From: Gordionus sp. m RMFG-2023
Taxonomy: Eukaryota > Nematomorpha > Gordioida > Chordodea > Parachordodidae
Direction of reading: 5' to 3'
NCBI RefSeq assembly: GCF_954871325.1
Contig: NC_088775.1
Span: 4,823,475-4,887,474 of the forward strand
Length of the DNA: 64,000 nucleotides
Part shown: positions 1 to 12,415 of the stretch, piece by piece
Layout of the letters: each line of letters begins with the position of its first letter
Position numbering within the stretch: the stretch's first letter is position 1
The notes under the pieces: model-generated
What the model saw: only the letters and a program-made list of their open reading frames with translations
Database searches by the model: none
Told to the model about the DNA's origin: nothing
Translations under genes and position numbers: made by a program

Positions 1-893
1 ACCTCTAGGTAGAAAATATCGAATAGGTTAGTGTATAAAAGCTTTTTCTTTTAAAAAACTAATAATAGTTTCCTATTAAAAATTTACAAACTCGATCAGA
101 TGTTAATGAACTCCTGACTTTGAAACTGATATGTTGCCAGAATTTTTATAAAATTAATGATAATCCTAATTTAGTTCTATTATTTACTTTTTAAGTCAAT
201 AATTTTAATAAATGATTACATTTAATAAGTTTATTACTAAAAATATAATAATTTTCAACAACTGATATTAAATCTGTTTGTTACTTATCTTTCAACATAA
301 CAGTTTTTTCGAGAATTTTTAAAAGTTGCTTAGAAATGATTTAAGACTACCTCTAAAATGTTTCCAATTTGAGAAATTTTATCGGTGTGTTAAAACGCAA
401 ATAATGCATTTTAAATTGCATGTTCAGATTGTAACAATTCTAATGTTAAATAAAATTTTAAAATATCGCAAATATGGCGATGCGTTTTTACATTTTTTTA
501 ATAATATACATCGTGATAACTACACAGAAATAAATTCTATATTATCTATAAATTATCCAAAGTTTTAATTATTTTTTTGAGTGCTAAAAATATTTTACAA
601 AATTTTTGAAAATCTAAACAAATTAAAAAAAGAAGACGTGATAAAATAAAAATACTTAAATTGGTAAATTTTATTAAATTAAATTATCTGAATTATTTTA
701 TTCCCTATCTTATGTCTTGCCTCTATTTTTTTAAATTGAAAAATTTAGAAATATTAAAAAAAAATTTCTTAAAAATTTTAAATTGTTTATTATATGATGA
801 AAATGATTTACTAAACAAAACCTTGATTTTTTAATAATTTTCCTAATATTAAACAATAGCACCCGCCGAAGGCTAGTTCAGTTATCTCCATCC
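1..893. other. AT-rich stretch, no identified gene
   Basis: An 80-codon open frame on the + strand at 326-568 is the only notable frame. It has no motif I recognise and no clear splice or start context. The rest is homopolymer-rich AT sequence. Confidence 0.4.
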
Positions 894-1222
894 CAATGAC
901 ATATAATAATACCTAGACTGACGATGCATTCATAATGTATTTGAAAGCGTGGTTGTAAGAAAATCAGCTGAACCTGCCATTTTGGTAAACCATATAGTAA
1001 TTATTCTCATGTTAAAAACTCCTATTAAAGTGATAACTTGATTCATTGTCTCGATTAACAGGCAATTCTTTTATAAAGTTTGTGTCAGACATAGAAATAA
1101 ATTGGCCTCTCGTTTAAAATTTTTAATACTGATATGGGTAACCAAAATGGAGTCCCCAGCTGTTTTCATTGATGTACACTTTTAATGAATGCATCGTCAC
1201 TCTAGGTATTATTATATGATTG
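894..1222. mobile_element. Miniature inverted-repeat element, 329 bp, with perfect 8-bp TSD
   Basis: The two ends are near-perfect inverted repeats of about 38 bp. They start CAATGACATATAATAATACC on the left and CAATCATATAATAATACC when the right end is reverse-complemented, and both continue into CTAGA-TGACGATGCATTCAT. The element is bracketed by the direct repeat CTCCATCC at 886-893 and 1223-1230. It has no coding capacity. An 8-bp duplication fits hAT or Merlin superfamily targets; I infer a non-autonomous member. A truncated second copy lies at 35841-35970 in the opposite internal orientation. Confidence 0.8.
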
Positions 1223-2114
1223 CTCCATCCACGATAAAACCTTTTAAAATGTTTATTGTTTTAAAATCAAATAATATTTAAGTTTGTAAATATTTTTAAT
1301 ATATATTGCCAATAATTTTTAAATAAAAAGAAAAGAAGAATTTGTTAATCATTATTAAAATATTTTCCAAAATGGAATCAATAATTTTTTGCACCCTTAT
1401 CGAATACATTTGTAGGAAAAATATATATTTAAAAGTATCTTTAACTAATCTGTTGTTTAAGAATATGATATAATAGTTCATATTTTCCCAATAAATCCTG
1501 TTTTTTTTTCTAGAATGGTTCGCAGCTACGTTTCACTATATATTGATCTTAATTGCTGGTTTTGAGCAATATCATGTCACTCTTGATAATTTGATTAAAA
1601 ATGTGATAATCTTATAAGAATTAATTTTATTAATATAAATCAGAGCCTCAAATTTCGAGAATGGACTTAAAAAAATTTTCCCATTTTCAAGCTCAAACTG
1701 GATTTTAGTTTTCAAATTCTGCCAAGATTCATTTGAATTTTTAAAAAGATTTTCCCTTTTTAAAAATTATTTTTGGCTATGTTTTTATAGGCCCGGTCCA
1801 GACTAAAGCAACTTCGGACCCGGGAGGGGGCGGGCTTTGCAGGTCTTTAAAATGAATATTTAATGAATTTCGAACTAGATAAATTTAAATTTATTTTTTT
1901 TAGGCCTAGCCCAGGAATGTAATTTATTTTTAAAATAACCTAAATTTTGAAAAATCGCACAATTTTATGGCTCTTTTCGGTTTTAGATCAGCAGGTGACT
2001 AATATAAATACACACTTCACTGACTTTGCTTTGCAAGTAATTAATACTTTAAACATTTCTAAAAATTTATTCTGATTATTACGCGTATATTATGTATAGG
2101 CAATCGAAAGATTT
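1223..2114. other. AT-rich spacer with one short GC-rich repeat
   Basis: No gene was seen. A short GC-rich patch at about 1790-1850 (GGCCCGG-like, ending near GCAGGTCT) belongs to the dispersed family best seen at 35295-35540. Confidence 0.4.
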
Positions 2115-3980
2115 CAGAATTGTTAAAGTATCTAGATATAAAAATGTGGTGTCTGTATCTGTATCTAGATAAATTTTTGATTAAAGTATCTGTATCTAGA
2201 TATTATTTTAGAGGTATTATCCGTTTTTAGATGCTTTTTAAGATACATTTTGATATACTTTTATTTAACGCTTTTTTATATTATAAATAAAATTACTTAA
2301 GTGTAAAATTTATGAGCATACAAATTGATATATATATATTAAAATTATATATATATATATATGGAAAATATTAAATCTTATATATAAAAAAGAATATATA
2401 AATATTAATTAAATATTATGTCCGAGTTATCAATAACAAGCAAATTTTGATATTATAATCCATCTCAAGGAATTTGCCATTTTTAATATGACAAAAATGA
2501 CGACATTCCATGGCCAATTTATAGACCATATTTTAAAATAATATCTCAAAATAAAGAAAACAAATCTCTGTTAGTAAAATGTTTGCCATGTCCAAAAAAT
2601 ATGAAAATTTCAGTTAACATTACCTCAACTTGCAACATTTAAGGGTATAGATACTAGATAAATGTTTACAATTTTAATTTTTAAGAGAAAACATCAAACA
2701 CTCTTAATCCAAATAAAAAAGGGGAAGGAGAAAAAATTTATTAAAGAAAATATTCTACTAGGCTCATCGTCCATTGATTTTTTTTTTCAAGAGACCTCAA
2801 ATTTAACCCAAACTATTTTAGATAATTTAATATCTGATTTTATTATAGATAGCATTCAGCCATTTTCAATTGTTGCAAAACATCATTTATAAAAATGATC
2901 AAAACATTAGCTCCACAAAAAAATATAATTTGCAGACAGACAGTGGTTGCTAGAATTTCCCAAAGATGGGAGAAATCATTAAAAGTCTAATAGAACCATT
3001 GTTAATATGCACAACAGCAGATTGTTGGAGTGCCTATCGCCGGGAAACATATTTCCCAGCTCATTATTAAATTGAAAAATTTTAAACAAATGAACCTGAA
3101 ATTTTGTTTACCACTCTTAAATGCCTTACTTAAAGGAATTGAAGATAAGTAAATTAATAATAAATTAATCAGTATTTAATAATTCTAGGTTATTTGGGAC
3201 AATTTTTGAAGATGAAAATATTTTGGCAACTATGCTTCATCCTTTTTTTAAACTGGATTGGACATGGTTGCAAATTTTAATAAAAAAACAATTAATACAA
3301 AGATTAGTTGAGGATATCCAAGTCTTCAAATGAGTGCAAATTAACCTGTGAAAAAAAACCAATAATTTAATATCCGATTTTTTTCAGTATCCCACAGCAG
3401 GAGATATGATTGTTAATGATTTAAATTCTGATAATCAACAAATATTAAATAGTTTTTTCAAAAATGAATGCCGAGATTTTAGTATTTTTAAACAATATCC
3501 TGATATAAAAATGTTATTCATTAAATATAACACCACAATCCCTTCCAGCTTTCCTATTGAAAGACTTTTTAGTATAGCTAAAAATGTCTTTACAGATAAA
3601 CGAGGATGTCTTAAACCAAAATTTTGAAAATATTTTATTACTAAAATCTAATAATTATTTAATATTATATTATTAATGATATATAATAATTATTTATATT
3701 AATCATATATTATATTAATATCTAAAAATCATTATTTTAGTTATATTTTGATAAATGTGATATCGAGTCAATAAATTTTTTAGATCATTTCATTAATTTT
3801 CACAATAGAATCCTAATTTAGGTTTATTCAAACCTTATCTAAGAGTATAATAAAAAATATATCTGTACCTAAATACCTTAAATTGTATCTGTATCTAGAT
3901 AACTTTTTAGAAACTGTGTCTAGATAAATTTTAGACTATGTATCTGTATCCATTTAAAAAATTATCTTTTAACAACTCTG
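2115..3980 (+). mobile_element. hAT DNA transposon relic, 1.87 kb, both ends present
   Basis: The ends are CAGAATTGTTAAAG on the left and TTAACAACTCTG on the right, which is an imperfect hAT-type inverted repeat. The flanks AAAGATTT and GAAAATTT look like a decayed 8-bp duplication. Transposase pieces appear in order on the + strand. The N-terminal block at 2662-2892 includes ISDFIIDSIQPFSIV. A block near 3010-3060 reads ADCWSAYRR (compare the usual DCWTAYN motif). Near 3220 comes LATMLHPFFKLDW. The C-terminal dimerisation block at 3406-3627 contains IPSSFPIERLFSIAKNVF. These pieces lie in different frames with stops between them, so this is a dead copy. Both termini carry many subterminal copies of GTATCTGTATCTAGATA, the likely transposase-binding sites. 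Two miniature derivatives of this element lie at 12185-12337 and 34185-34359. Confidence 0.85.
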
Positions 3981-4235
3981 GAAAATTTGAATAATCTCAT
4001 GAAATATCATCTTAAGCTAATAAAAATTTACTTACACAGCACGCCCCACCCCCACTCTTGTTACAAAAAAAGAAAAATAATTATTAATTTTTTAAATAAC
4101 ATTGCCAAAAGTTTAAACTAAATGGTGACCTACGCATTCCCAATGTAACCCACCTAATAGTGCCCACCCCCCTCCTCTAATAGGATAATTTTTAATACAT
4201 CTATATACGTGTATATAATATTTATATATCATAAT

Positions 4236-4453
4236 TAGTGTTGTTAAGACTCTTTTTGAGTCAATTTCTAAATATGGTTAACTCAATATTTAAGCCAGAA
4301 AAATATTGCCTAAGCCTCAAGATTTCGCTATGTCTAGACCTTTTTGCCACCTATGAGCAAGATCTTCTGGCTTGCGTAATATTTTTCTAGATAAAATATT
4401 GAGTTAGAAGTTTTTAAAAATAGGCTCAAATCAGGCCATTTAATACATATATC
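4236..4453. mobile_element. Miniature element of the TAGTGTTGTTAAA family
   Basis: It begins TAGTGTTGTTAAGAC and ends in a decayed GGCCATTTAATAC. The interior matches other copies in the window: the paired motifs 'actcaatattt' and 'aaatattgagtta', and the blocks CCTAAGCCTCAAGATTTCG and TTCTGGCTTGCGTAATATT. There is no coding capacity. The best-preserved member, with a target duplication, is at 13754-13976. Confidence 0.65.
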
Positions 4454-5074
4454 GTATCCAAGATTAAAATTTATCAAAAAAATATAATGATTATATTTAA
4501 TAAAAATAATATAAATAAGTAAATTTATATTTATGATTTAATTAAATATATCATATATCATCATATAATAAATAAGACTATTTAACAATATATTGGATAT
4601 AATAAATAAAATCATTGATTTGATTATTTATAAAATTGTAAAAAATCAATCATCATTTTCATTATCAGTAATTTCATTAGATATCTCTTTCAATATTGGA
4701 GTTACCTTGATAGTTTTATTTTAAAAATAAAATTTTTTAAATAGCATAATTACTTTATCAATTATAAAGACACAGTTATGGTTATTGTAATTACCAAAGA
4801 GAGTTAAGGCAGCCCAAATTTTGACCAAATTTCTATTTAAAAAAAAGGTATTAATTATAATCATAATTATATGTCTTTTTTAAAATTTTAAACCATAATT
4901 ATTTTGTTGATTTTTTAAAGGGGGGGGGGTACTCTGCTTCCATTGCTAATAAAGTGTAAAGGTCACTGGCAGGCTTTTATTTGTTTGTTGATCTAAGGAG
5001 ATTACAGTATGAGCATGTGATAAAGAAATATTTTAACAATTTATATAATTAAAAACTTAGCAAAATACTTTTTT

Positions 5075-5300
5075 AAAATGTAATTTTAATTTATTCAAGA
5101 GTTATCTTATTTTTTTTAAAGTTTATCTTGCAACATATGTATTATATAAATTTTACTCAATTTATTCATGGGTTATCTTATTTTTTTTTAAAGTTTATCT
5201 TGCAACAAATGTATTATATAATTTTTATTCAATTTATTCATAGATTATATTATTTTTTTTAATAGTTTATCTTGTAACATATGTATTATATAATTTTTAC
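5075..5300. repeat. Tandem repeat, about three units of roughly 71 bp
   Basis: The block 'agtttatcttgcaacatatg' followed by TATTATATAA recurs near 5131, 5202 and 5275. Each copy is preceded by a similar TTATTCATGGGTTATCTTA block. The units are imperfect. The tract lies in gene-free AT-rich sequence. Confidence 0.7.
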
Positions 5301-7561
5301 TTTTTAATAAAGCCTTTTATACTTTAAATTCTCTATTCTCATTTTTTAAAATTTTTAAATAATTACCTTTTTGATTCCTTTTATTTATACAATTAATTCA
5401 CAGAATATACCAACCCCACTCTAGTATTGTAAAACTTTAAGTAACAATTTCTGGAGGATTAGGAAACATTATGTATTAAATATAATTTAAATAAATATAA
5501 ATGAAGGCATACTTGGTTAGAAATTTAATTGTTGAATAATTCAAAATATTTCAAATAAAATATGTTTAACCGAGTATATATTTTAATGATAGCTGTTAAT
5601 AGGTTTTTATCATAGCATAATATATCAATGTGTGTTCCTTCCCCTGTCTCACCAAATAATTGTTTCATAACACATTGTGATAACAAATATTTAAATTGAG
5701 GAAGATTTAAACTGATATTAGGAGTATCAAACTTTCTAAATCGAAAAAATATTATAAAATATAAAATTTAATTATTCTACAATTTTAGCCCTATGTAATG
5801 AAACTCAGATTTTTTTAAATTTTGCATACCATAGTAATTTATTGTAATTTTGCTAAAATTTGAAGATTGGCAATTTATTTACTTACTGTCATATTTGGCA
5901 GATCACCTGACAGGATAGGTAAGATTAAATAGAAGTTTTAGAAATAGTAAATTGTTGAAAATGTAGTAAGGATAATAACTTTGATTTCTGGAAGAATATC
6001 ACTTAAAAATGTACATAAGATTTGAATTTTTTAGGAGGGTTTTTCTTGATTTAAAATTAGAATATTTTAAATAATCATGCAAATTAAATTGTACATATAA
6101 TCAAAGTGAATGTTTTTAGGCGGTTATGGCATTTTAAAATATGTGATATGAATATTTAATTAATTTAAAATTATATACTGTACAACGATAACAAAATGTT
6201 TAAGGTATTCTTATTATTATTCTTAGTTTTATTTATTTAGAACTTGAAATTAACGAATAATAAGTTTAACATCTTTAAATGACTAGTTTACTTCCTACAG
6301 GTATCATATAACTTTTATCACTACTCAAGCATCATAAGTTAAGATATTTTCGTCTCTATTTGTGGTTTCAACCAATTTACTGTATAACCCAGCTAATTTA
6401 TCGTAATTTACTTATCACTACCCCCCCCCCCTCCATTAATAATTATATTTCTAGTTAAGAACAAGGAAATATTAACTTGGTATCTATTTACAGGTGTCGA
6501 ATAAAAATAAATTATTTGTTGATCTTTAAATTATTTTCAATTTAATATTCGTTTATTTTGAAATGGAGTAAAATCGAAATGTTAACACTTTAATTCATTT
6601 CACAAAATTTAATGAGAAAACAAATTATTTTTAAAAACAATACAATCTCTCGATTAGATGGGGTAAAAAATATGAAAATACAAGTATAGTTAAAAGCAGT
6701 ATTTAATTAAAGTAATTGCCACTATTTCCCCCCAAAATATTAACGCAAGGTACAAATTTAATGGGAAAAAATTATTATAATTCTCGAAAAGCTCTCTATA
6801 ACAAAAAGACTTCTCCTGTACAGTTAATTGATATCTAATTAAAATTTATTTTTATTACAATATAGATGAAATCCATAATGCATTCATGTTTCTTGAATTA
6901 CACACTTTTTAAATCCAAAATTTTAAGCCTAATCGAGCATATGAATGGGCTAAAAAGAGGGACCTAATGTGATGGGGTATTTCCGAAACCATTAGACAAA
7001 AATAATGAAAGTATTCTCCATATATTTAAAAAAATAGATAAAATTTAATTAATGGTGTTTTATATCATTTTAAAGGTTTTTATGAACAGTTTTCATGAAG
7101 GAGAGGGGCGGGGGGTCAATTTTTTTAAACATATGTTTTAAGAGTGTATGGAAAATCTTTGACCATTGCCTTCAAATTATTTAATTTCCCGGACTGTAAA
7201 ATATTTTTATATAAATTGCCCGGTCCGTTTATTATTTTTGCAGGAGATTCATATATTATAATTTAGTATAGCAAGTAAAGTAAGATATAACGATAAAAGA
7301 TGATTATATATATGAGTACAAGCATTCAGGAGGAATATAAAATATAATTTAAAATAATTAATATAACAAATGTGAAACAGCTCTTTTTTTTCCGAAAAAT
7401 AATTGATCTCTTACATCTCTTAGCACTCACAAATTCTTTAAATAAAAATTAAATATAGTATTTACTCCTGACACCTTACGTTTTTCGAAAAAGGTCGCTC
7501 TAGAACGAGTTTTTAAAAAGGTGTGGTTATATCATTTTACAATTATTCATAAATTGTAATC
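5301..7561. other. Gene-free AT-rich stretch
   Basis: I see no coding exon or complete element here. There is a run of twelve C at about 6421 and scattered poly-A/T. Similar C or G homopolymers occur at about 4921, 18376, 41085, 49987 and 53185. Confidence 0.4.
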
Positions 7562-7950
7562 TAGTGTCGGTAAAAAGCCCGATTTTTCAAAACGGCGGAT
7601 TGAGATTTTAGATAAACTAATTATTATTTAATCGAGATTTGGCAAATGGATGTCGTGACATTTCTGCCAGCTAAGAGCAAAATCTTCAGGGATTAGTGCT
7701 GTTAAACGTTTTGTTTTGAGCCGATTTTTAAAACGGCTAACTCAATATTTTAACTAGAAAAATACTACCTAAGCCTCAAGATTTCGGTAATAGATGTCCA
7801 AACCGTTGTCCCTTCTACAAACAAAATTTTCAGGCTTGCGTAATATTATTCTGGATAAAATATTGAGTTAGCCGTTTTTAAAAATCGGCTCAAACAAGCC
7901 GTATAACATAACTAGCAAAATCCACCGAATCGGGCTTTTTAACAACACTA
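7562..7950. mobile_element. TAGTGTTGTTAAA-family element split by a second member
   Basis: The outer copy starts TAGTGTCGGTAAAAAGCCCG and ends CGGGCTTTTTAACAACACTA. Its middle is interrupted by another family member at 7694-7914 (TAGTGCTGTTAAACG to CATAACTA). The flanks TTGTAATC and ACGGAATC may be a decayed 8-bp duplication. It is non-coding. Confidence 0.65.
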
Positions 7951-8426
7951 ACGGAATCATAATAAACTTCGTGCCAGGTTTGAACCGCCTTATTGTTGTA
8001 CCCGAACATTTAAAAGAAAATATTAAGAAAAAAACTTAGACCCATAAAGCTGCAAACAGGGGTTCGAAGAAGTTCAATTCTTTTAAATATTTAATTTAAT
8101 TAATATATTTAAAAAAAACCACATTAACTCGTTAAGATTCAAGTAATTAATCGAGCTAATTTAGTCAGTGACATTTAAATTCTGAAGTACAGGAATTCGG
8201 GTTTAAATCGAACCCTAACATATTGTTTTACATTGAATAACCATGAAATCAACAATTTCGATAATTGTTTATGCTATACATGATCTAAACTTTTCTTAGA
8301 TAAAGATGGTGACACAAAATTTTTTGTATTTTTCATTCTTAAATTTTTTTGCATTAATCATGAAAAATGTGTACATATAATAATTTCAGTAAATGTATTC
8401 GATAAACTAACAATATTCCGGAATGG

Positions 8427-8432
8427 TTTATT
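8427..8432 (-). promoter_or_regulatory. Possible poly(A) signal for MED27
   Basis: On the minus strand this reads AATAAA, about 50 nt downstream of the MED27 stop codon. That spacing is suitable for a cleavage signal, but the hexamer is common by chance in such AT-rich DNA. Confidence 0.4.
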
Positions 8433-8484
8433 TACAAATAATTTAATCGTGTATAACAAAAAAAACTATATAGAAGAAATATAA

Positions 8485-8619
8485 TCAAAACCTACAAAAC
8501 TCGTGGTATGGTTCTAACGTTCTGAAGTCCCTCCAGGTGGGAGGTAAGAAATCTCTCAAATGCTTTTGACATTTATGACAAGTAGCGCTAAACAGGGAGG
8601 AGTAACTATGAAGCCATGT
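8485..8619 (-). CDS. MED27: Mediator subunit 27, terminal exon
   Basis: This exon encodes 44 residues and a stop. It contains TWLHSYSSLFSATCHKCQKH followed by LRDFLPPTWRDFRTLEPYHE, which matches the conserved MED27 C-terminus (human: TWLRSYIKLF, CQRCGKFL, GLPPTWRDFRTLEAFH). The CxxC pair and the PPTWRDFRTLE core are intact. The exon starts right after a CAG acceptor and begins in phase 0. The open frame continues upstream of that acceptor but no longer resembles MED27 there. MED27 belongs to the Mediator complex, which links transcription factors to RNA polymerase II. The N-terminal exons on the same strand are at 26693-27214. About 110 family residues expected between the two were not located, so joining them as one gene is an inference. 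Identity of this exon as MED27 is very likely; that it is expressed is likely. Confidence 0.85.
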   Translation of the reverse strand, partial: TWLHSYSSLFSATCHKCQKHLRDFLPPTWRDFRTLEPYHEFCRF

Positions 8620-9430
8620 CTGGATAGATATAAAAGTTGAAGAAATTTTTTTATTTATATATTTAATTATATGATATAGGAAACCGGGATAACTGCATTC
8701 TATTTTGAAACTAGGCCAAAAGGAATTCAAATTCTGAATCAATCCCAGTCAAGATATTAACTTGGCATAAAACGGAAATACCATGACGTATCCTCGTCAA
8801 AATGGAGCTTACTGGGATATGTTTATATTTCTAATGATAAAATTGTATCCGAACTAATGATATATTATATACCAACTAGATTGACGAATCATTCATTAAA
8901 ATATATATATTTAAAAAGGTGCGTATGTAGGAGTCTATTGTAAACCTATTGTAGACTGCACGTTGATTTGTCGAACAATATTATTGTATTCATATGTTCC
9001 ACCATAATTATGGCTTATAATGAAAAGGTGAGATTGACTAGATTATTAGCACTTATTGATCCAAAAATAAAATTCCATTAATATCATTTTTATTTTCTAA
9101 TTTAAAAATTTTTTAATTCCTCTAGGGAAGATAGGGAAGGCAAATCAGGGCCATTTAACCCTAGTGTCTTCTATCTTAAAAAGTTAAAGAATAAAACTGA
9201 TATAGGTAAGATAATTCCAGCGTCTACATGACAGAATTTTCACTGTATGGAAACCCCCCTCAAAAACCTCAGCTTACCCCCCTAAAAAAATTGGCCACCT
9301 TAGGCAGCATTATTACGATAGAATTAATTATAATTTTATAAATATATGTCTGAATATTTAATGAAATAATAATATATAGATTACAGGGAGAATATTTATA
9401 GGTATAAAAATTATCGAAATTTAAAAAATT
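8620..9430. other. Probable MED27 intron sequence
   Basis: No certain exon. On the minus strand a frame at about 8710-8830 (KYKHIPVSSILTRIRHGISV) is open and lies where the penultimate MED27 exon would be expected, but similarity is weak and no matching donor was found. A tiny + strand ATG frame at 9010 (MAYNEK then GTGAGA) is noted without weight. Confidence 0.3.
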
Positions 9431-9840
9431 ATATATTTTAATTTCCACATAATAATTTCATTTTATTTATAATTTTTTTAATGTTAAAAATATATATAAC
9501 ATAAGGAATATAAATATGTGTGCAGAAAAAGACTAATTATAAATGACTAACTAATAAGGAACTAGTAATCCAAATTTATTCAAATAAAAAAGGGAATTAT
9601 AATGCAAGATGTCTGAATTTATTGCTATTTAATATTTAAAAAAAATGGATATTATAATTGCTACATAATAATTTTTTTTAATGTTAAAGATATATATAAC
9701 ACAAGGAATATAAATATATGTGCAGAAAAAGACTAATTAAAAATGACTAACTAATAAGGGACTAGTAATCCAAATTTACTCAAATATTGAAAAAAGGGAA
9801 TTATAATGCCAAATGTCTAAATTTATTGCTGTTTAATATT
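9430..9840. repeat. Tandem duplication, about 180-bp unit, at the end of a hAT copy
   Basis: Two adjacent units each contain ATGTTAAA-ATATATATAACA, then GTGCAGAAAAAGACTAATTA, then ATGACTAACTAATAAGG-ACT and a 'ggaattataatg' block. The first unit runs to about 9660 and the second to about 9840. The mirror-image copy at 15131-15380 has only about one unit, so the duplication happened in this arm or was lost in the other. Confidence 0.7.
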
Positions 9841-11951
9841 AAAAAAAAAGGATTATCCAATTAAAAGATTAGATAGTCTTTTAGAAGTTAACGCGAAATC
9901 TGTAATAATATATTCTGTTTTAAATGTATCATATATATCAATTTCACTTGATGTTAATAAAAAAATTTCTAAAAAAGAATCAGAGATTTTATTTCGAATA
10001 TGTGTTTTAACAATTTTGACTTTACTCATAGCTCTTTCAGCAGAGAATGAGGTGGTGGGGATGGTAAGATATTTATATAACTTTTTAAGATAAGGAAAAG
10101 AACTTGATTTAATTAATAATCTATATGGTAGAATAAATGAATATTTCAGCCATCTATTTGTTTCGGTCATTTTACTATCATTTATAATGTTTTCACCTGT
10201 AAACATATATTATAATTGTTAATAAAATTAATAACTTTCATCATATAAGGTATCATTTTTTCTAATATTGATTTAATCTTTACTAAAAATAATAGATAAG
10301 GAATCTAAGTATAATGGTCTAAGAAAATTCATCTATAATTTTCTGTGCATCAAAATTATATAAACACAATTTCAGATATCTTAGAAATTTCTATATTCTC
10401 ATTATCTGCTAATCTTGCAGAATTAAATAATTAAATCTTTCATTTAATTGTTCAATCATCATATTGTAAAAATTTCCATTTTTATATCTAAAAAAATATA
10501 TATTTTAAAATATACTTGTCACAAACTTTTCTTTTTGTTGTTCAATATAATTATCAAACTCATTTTGATCCTAAATATTGACTTAATATTATAAATATCG
10601 GTTGTAACATTATTCTTACCCATAAATGATTTAACATCGTTATGTAATGATGTTAATATATTATCACCACTTGCTTAATTAGAAAATGTAATTAAAATAC
10701 ATGAATAATAATTTACCCCTTAATCATTTATTTTTTGTATGTTGGATCTATTTAATGACCATTGCTAAATCATTTCCAATTGCCTGCATTTCAATGCAAG
10801 TTTCATGTGTACATTTTAAAATTATTCTCAAAATAAATAATCAATCCCTCAAAAATTGAAAATGTGATTGCGTAATCGGAATTGCTTAACTCTGTCATAG
10901 AGGCTATTATATATTCATAAACATCTAAAAAAAATTCTAATGCTCTGAAAGATGATGCCCAATTTCTGAAAATAAATAAAATGCTTAAATTATTTTTACA
11001 TATTTACCTTGTTTTGAGATATTTCTTGGTTTTTTGCATTTTAAATTTGGTAAAAACACCCTGGCGCTTAACTCCATTCATAAAATTATATAATTCATCT
11101 AAAATTCTTTTAGTTTTTTTAAATTTCATTCCCATATCCACATATACAAATAACAATTAAATTAAGCCTATGAGCATGGCACCAGACATAAATAGCTTTA
11201 GGAGCTTCTTTAAATATTAAAGCCTGTATTCCCTTATTAACTCCTCTCATATTACTAACACCATCCATACTTTGCCCAATCAGGTATTCTAGTGGAAGAT
11301 GTAATGCCTTTAATTAGTTAGAACATTATTTTTAATAATTTCTCCTGTTGTGTCAGAAGTTGTAAAAATATTAATGATTCTTTCTAATGGGTGTGGGTGT
11401 GGATATTCTTGTATATACCTTATAATTAAGGCAACACATTCTTTTTTTGAAATATCATATGTACCATCTAATATTAAGTTAAAGGCACAATTTGATATAA
11501 TTTGTTTAATTTTCATTCAATATTTTTATTTTTATTATCTCAGCCAATTTTTTAACATGGCCATAGGATATGAAGTTTATTTGTGGCCTTAATATTTTAT
11601 TACCACTTTTTCCTCGTGATCTCTATTTTTCTCTAGATATGCTCTTAATACTGGAACATTTTTTGAGATCAAAGTTATAAGTCTTGAAAAATTACCATCA
11701 TGAGAATTGCTTCCCCAAAAAGCAATATTGCCCCGTATAAAATACACAATAGCATCAATTATATTATTGATAATATAAGGATTTTGGGTTATAATTTCCT
11801 CTCGCTTGAATAAAATGTGGTCATCAATACACCACCAAGAAATCCATGCCATATGTGCATATTCACAATCTGCATGAACAGGGGATGTTTCATGTCTCTC
11901 CATATCCCGGACTAAATTATTCCAAGAAAACTTATAATATGGAGACTGCAT
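9605..11951 (-). mobile_element. hAT transposon (DUF4371/TTF type), minus copy of a head-to-head pair
   Basis: Reading on the minus strand, 11589-11951 encodes a TTF-finger tail and the start of the DUF4371 region (SWNNLVRDMERHETSPVHAD, then ITQNPYIINNIIDAIVYFIR). Next come 11310-11516 (LILDGTYDISKKECVALIIR) and the C-terminal dimerisation domain at 9853-10206 (TTSFSAERAMSKVKIVKTHI, KISDSFLEIFLL). The order matches zinc-finger MYM/TTF-type hAT transposases. The frame is broken in several places between 10206 and 11310, so this copy is inactive. Its C-terminal 117 residues differ from the plus copy at 14778-15131 by only about two residues, implying a recent duplication. Its 5' part beyond 11951 is truncated or very diverged. 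Confidence 0.9.
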
Positions 11952-12184
11952 TCATTTTTAAGGACAAAGTAGTAATTATTTCAAAATATTAAAAATGACC
12001 ATTTTTTATATTTAAAATTAATAGCAATCTCATTTAGATGCCCCCTATCCAGATATTATTCCATTCTTAGATGATGAAACATGGGTATTATAATTATTTA
12101 AAAAATTAACCTTAAGCTATCTATACATTTTAAATTATAGTTACCAAGCAAAGCTAAAATAACTCCTTTATCGTATGAAAATAA

Positions 12185-12337
12185 CAGTTGTTAAAAGATA
12201 CTTTTTAAATGGATCTAGATACAGATACATCGTCTAAAATAATATCTAGATACCGGTATTTTAATCAAAAATCTATCTAGATACAGGTACCACATTTTTA
12301 TATCTAGATACAGGATCTAAATACTTTAACAACTCTG
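12185..12337. mobile_element. 153-bp hAT miniature derivative with perfect TSD
   Basis: The ends are CAGTTGTTAAAAGATAC and ACTTTAACAACTCTG, flanked by a perfect GAAAATAA at 12177-12184 and 12338-12345. In reverse complement, the first about 90 bp match the left end of the hAT at 2115 and the last about 60 bp match its right end. This is therefore an internal-deletion derivative. It lies in the spacer of the head-to-head hAT pair. Confidence 0.9.
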
Positions 12338-12415
12338 GAAAATAATGAAGAAAATATTATTTCTTTATATAGGGAAAAGAATCCTAATGATCCCTTTTAT
12401 TTTTTTAGATTTAGA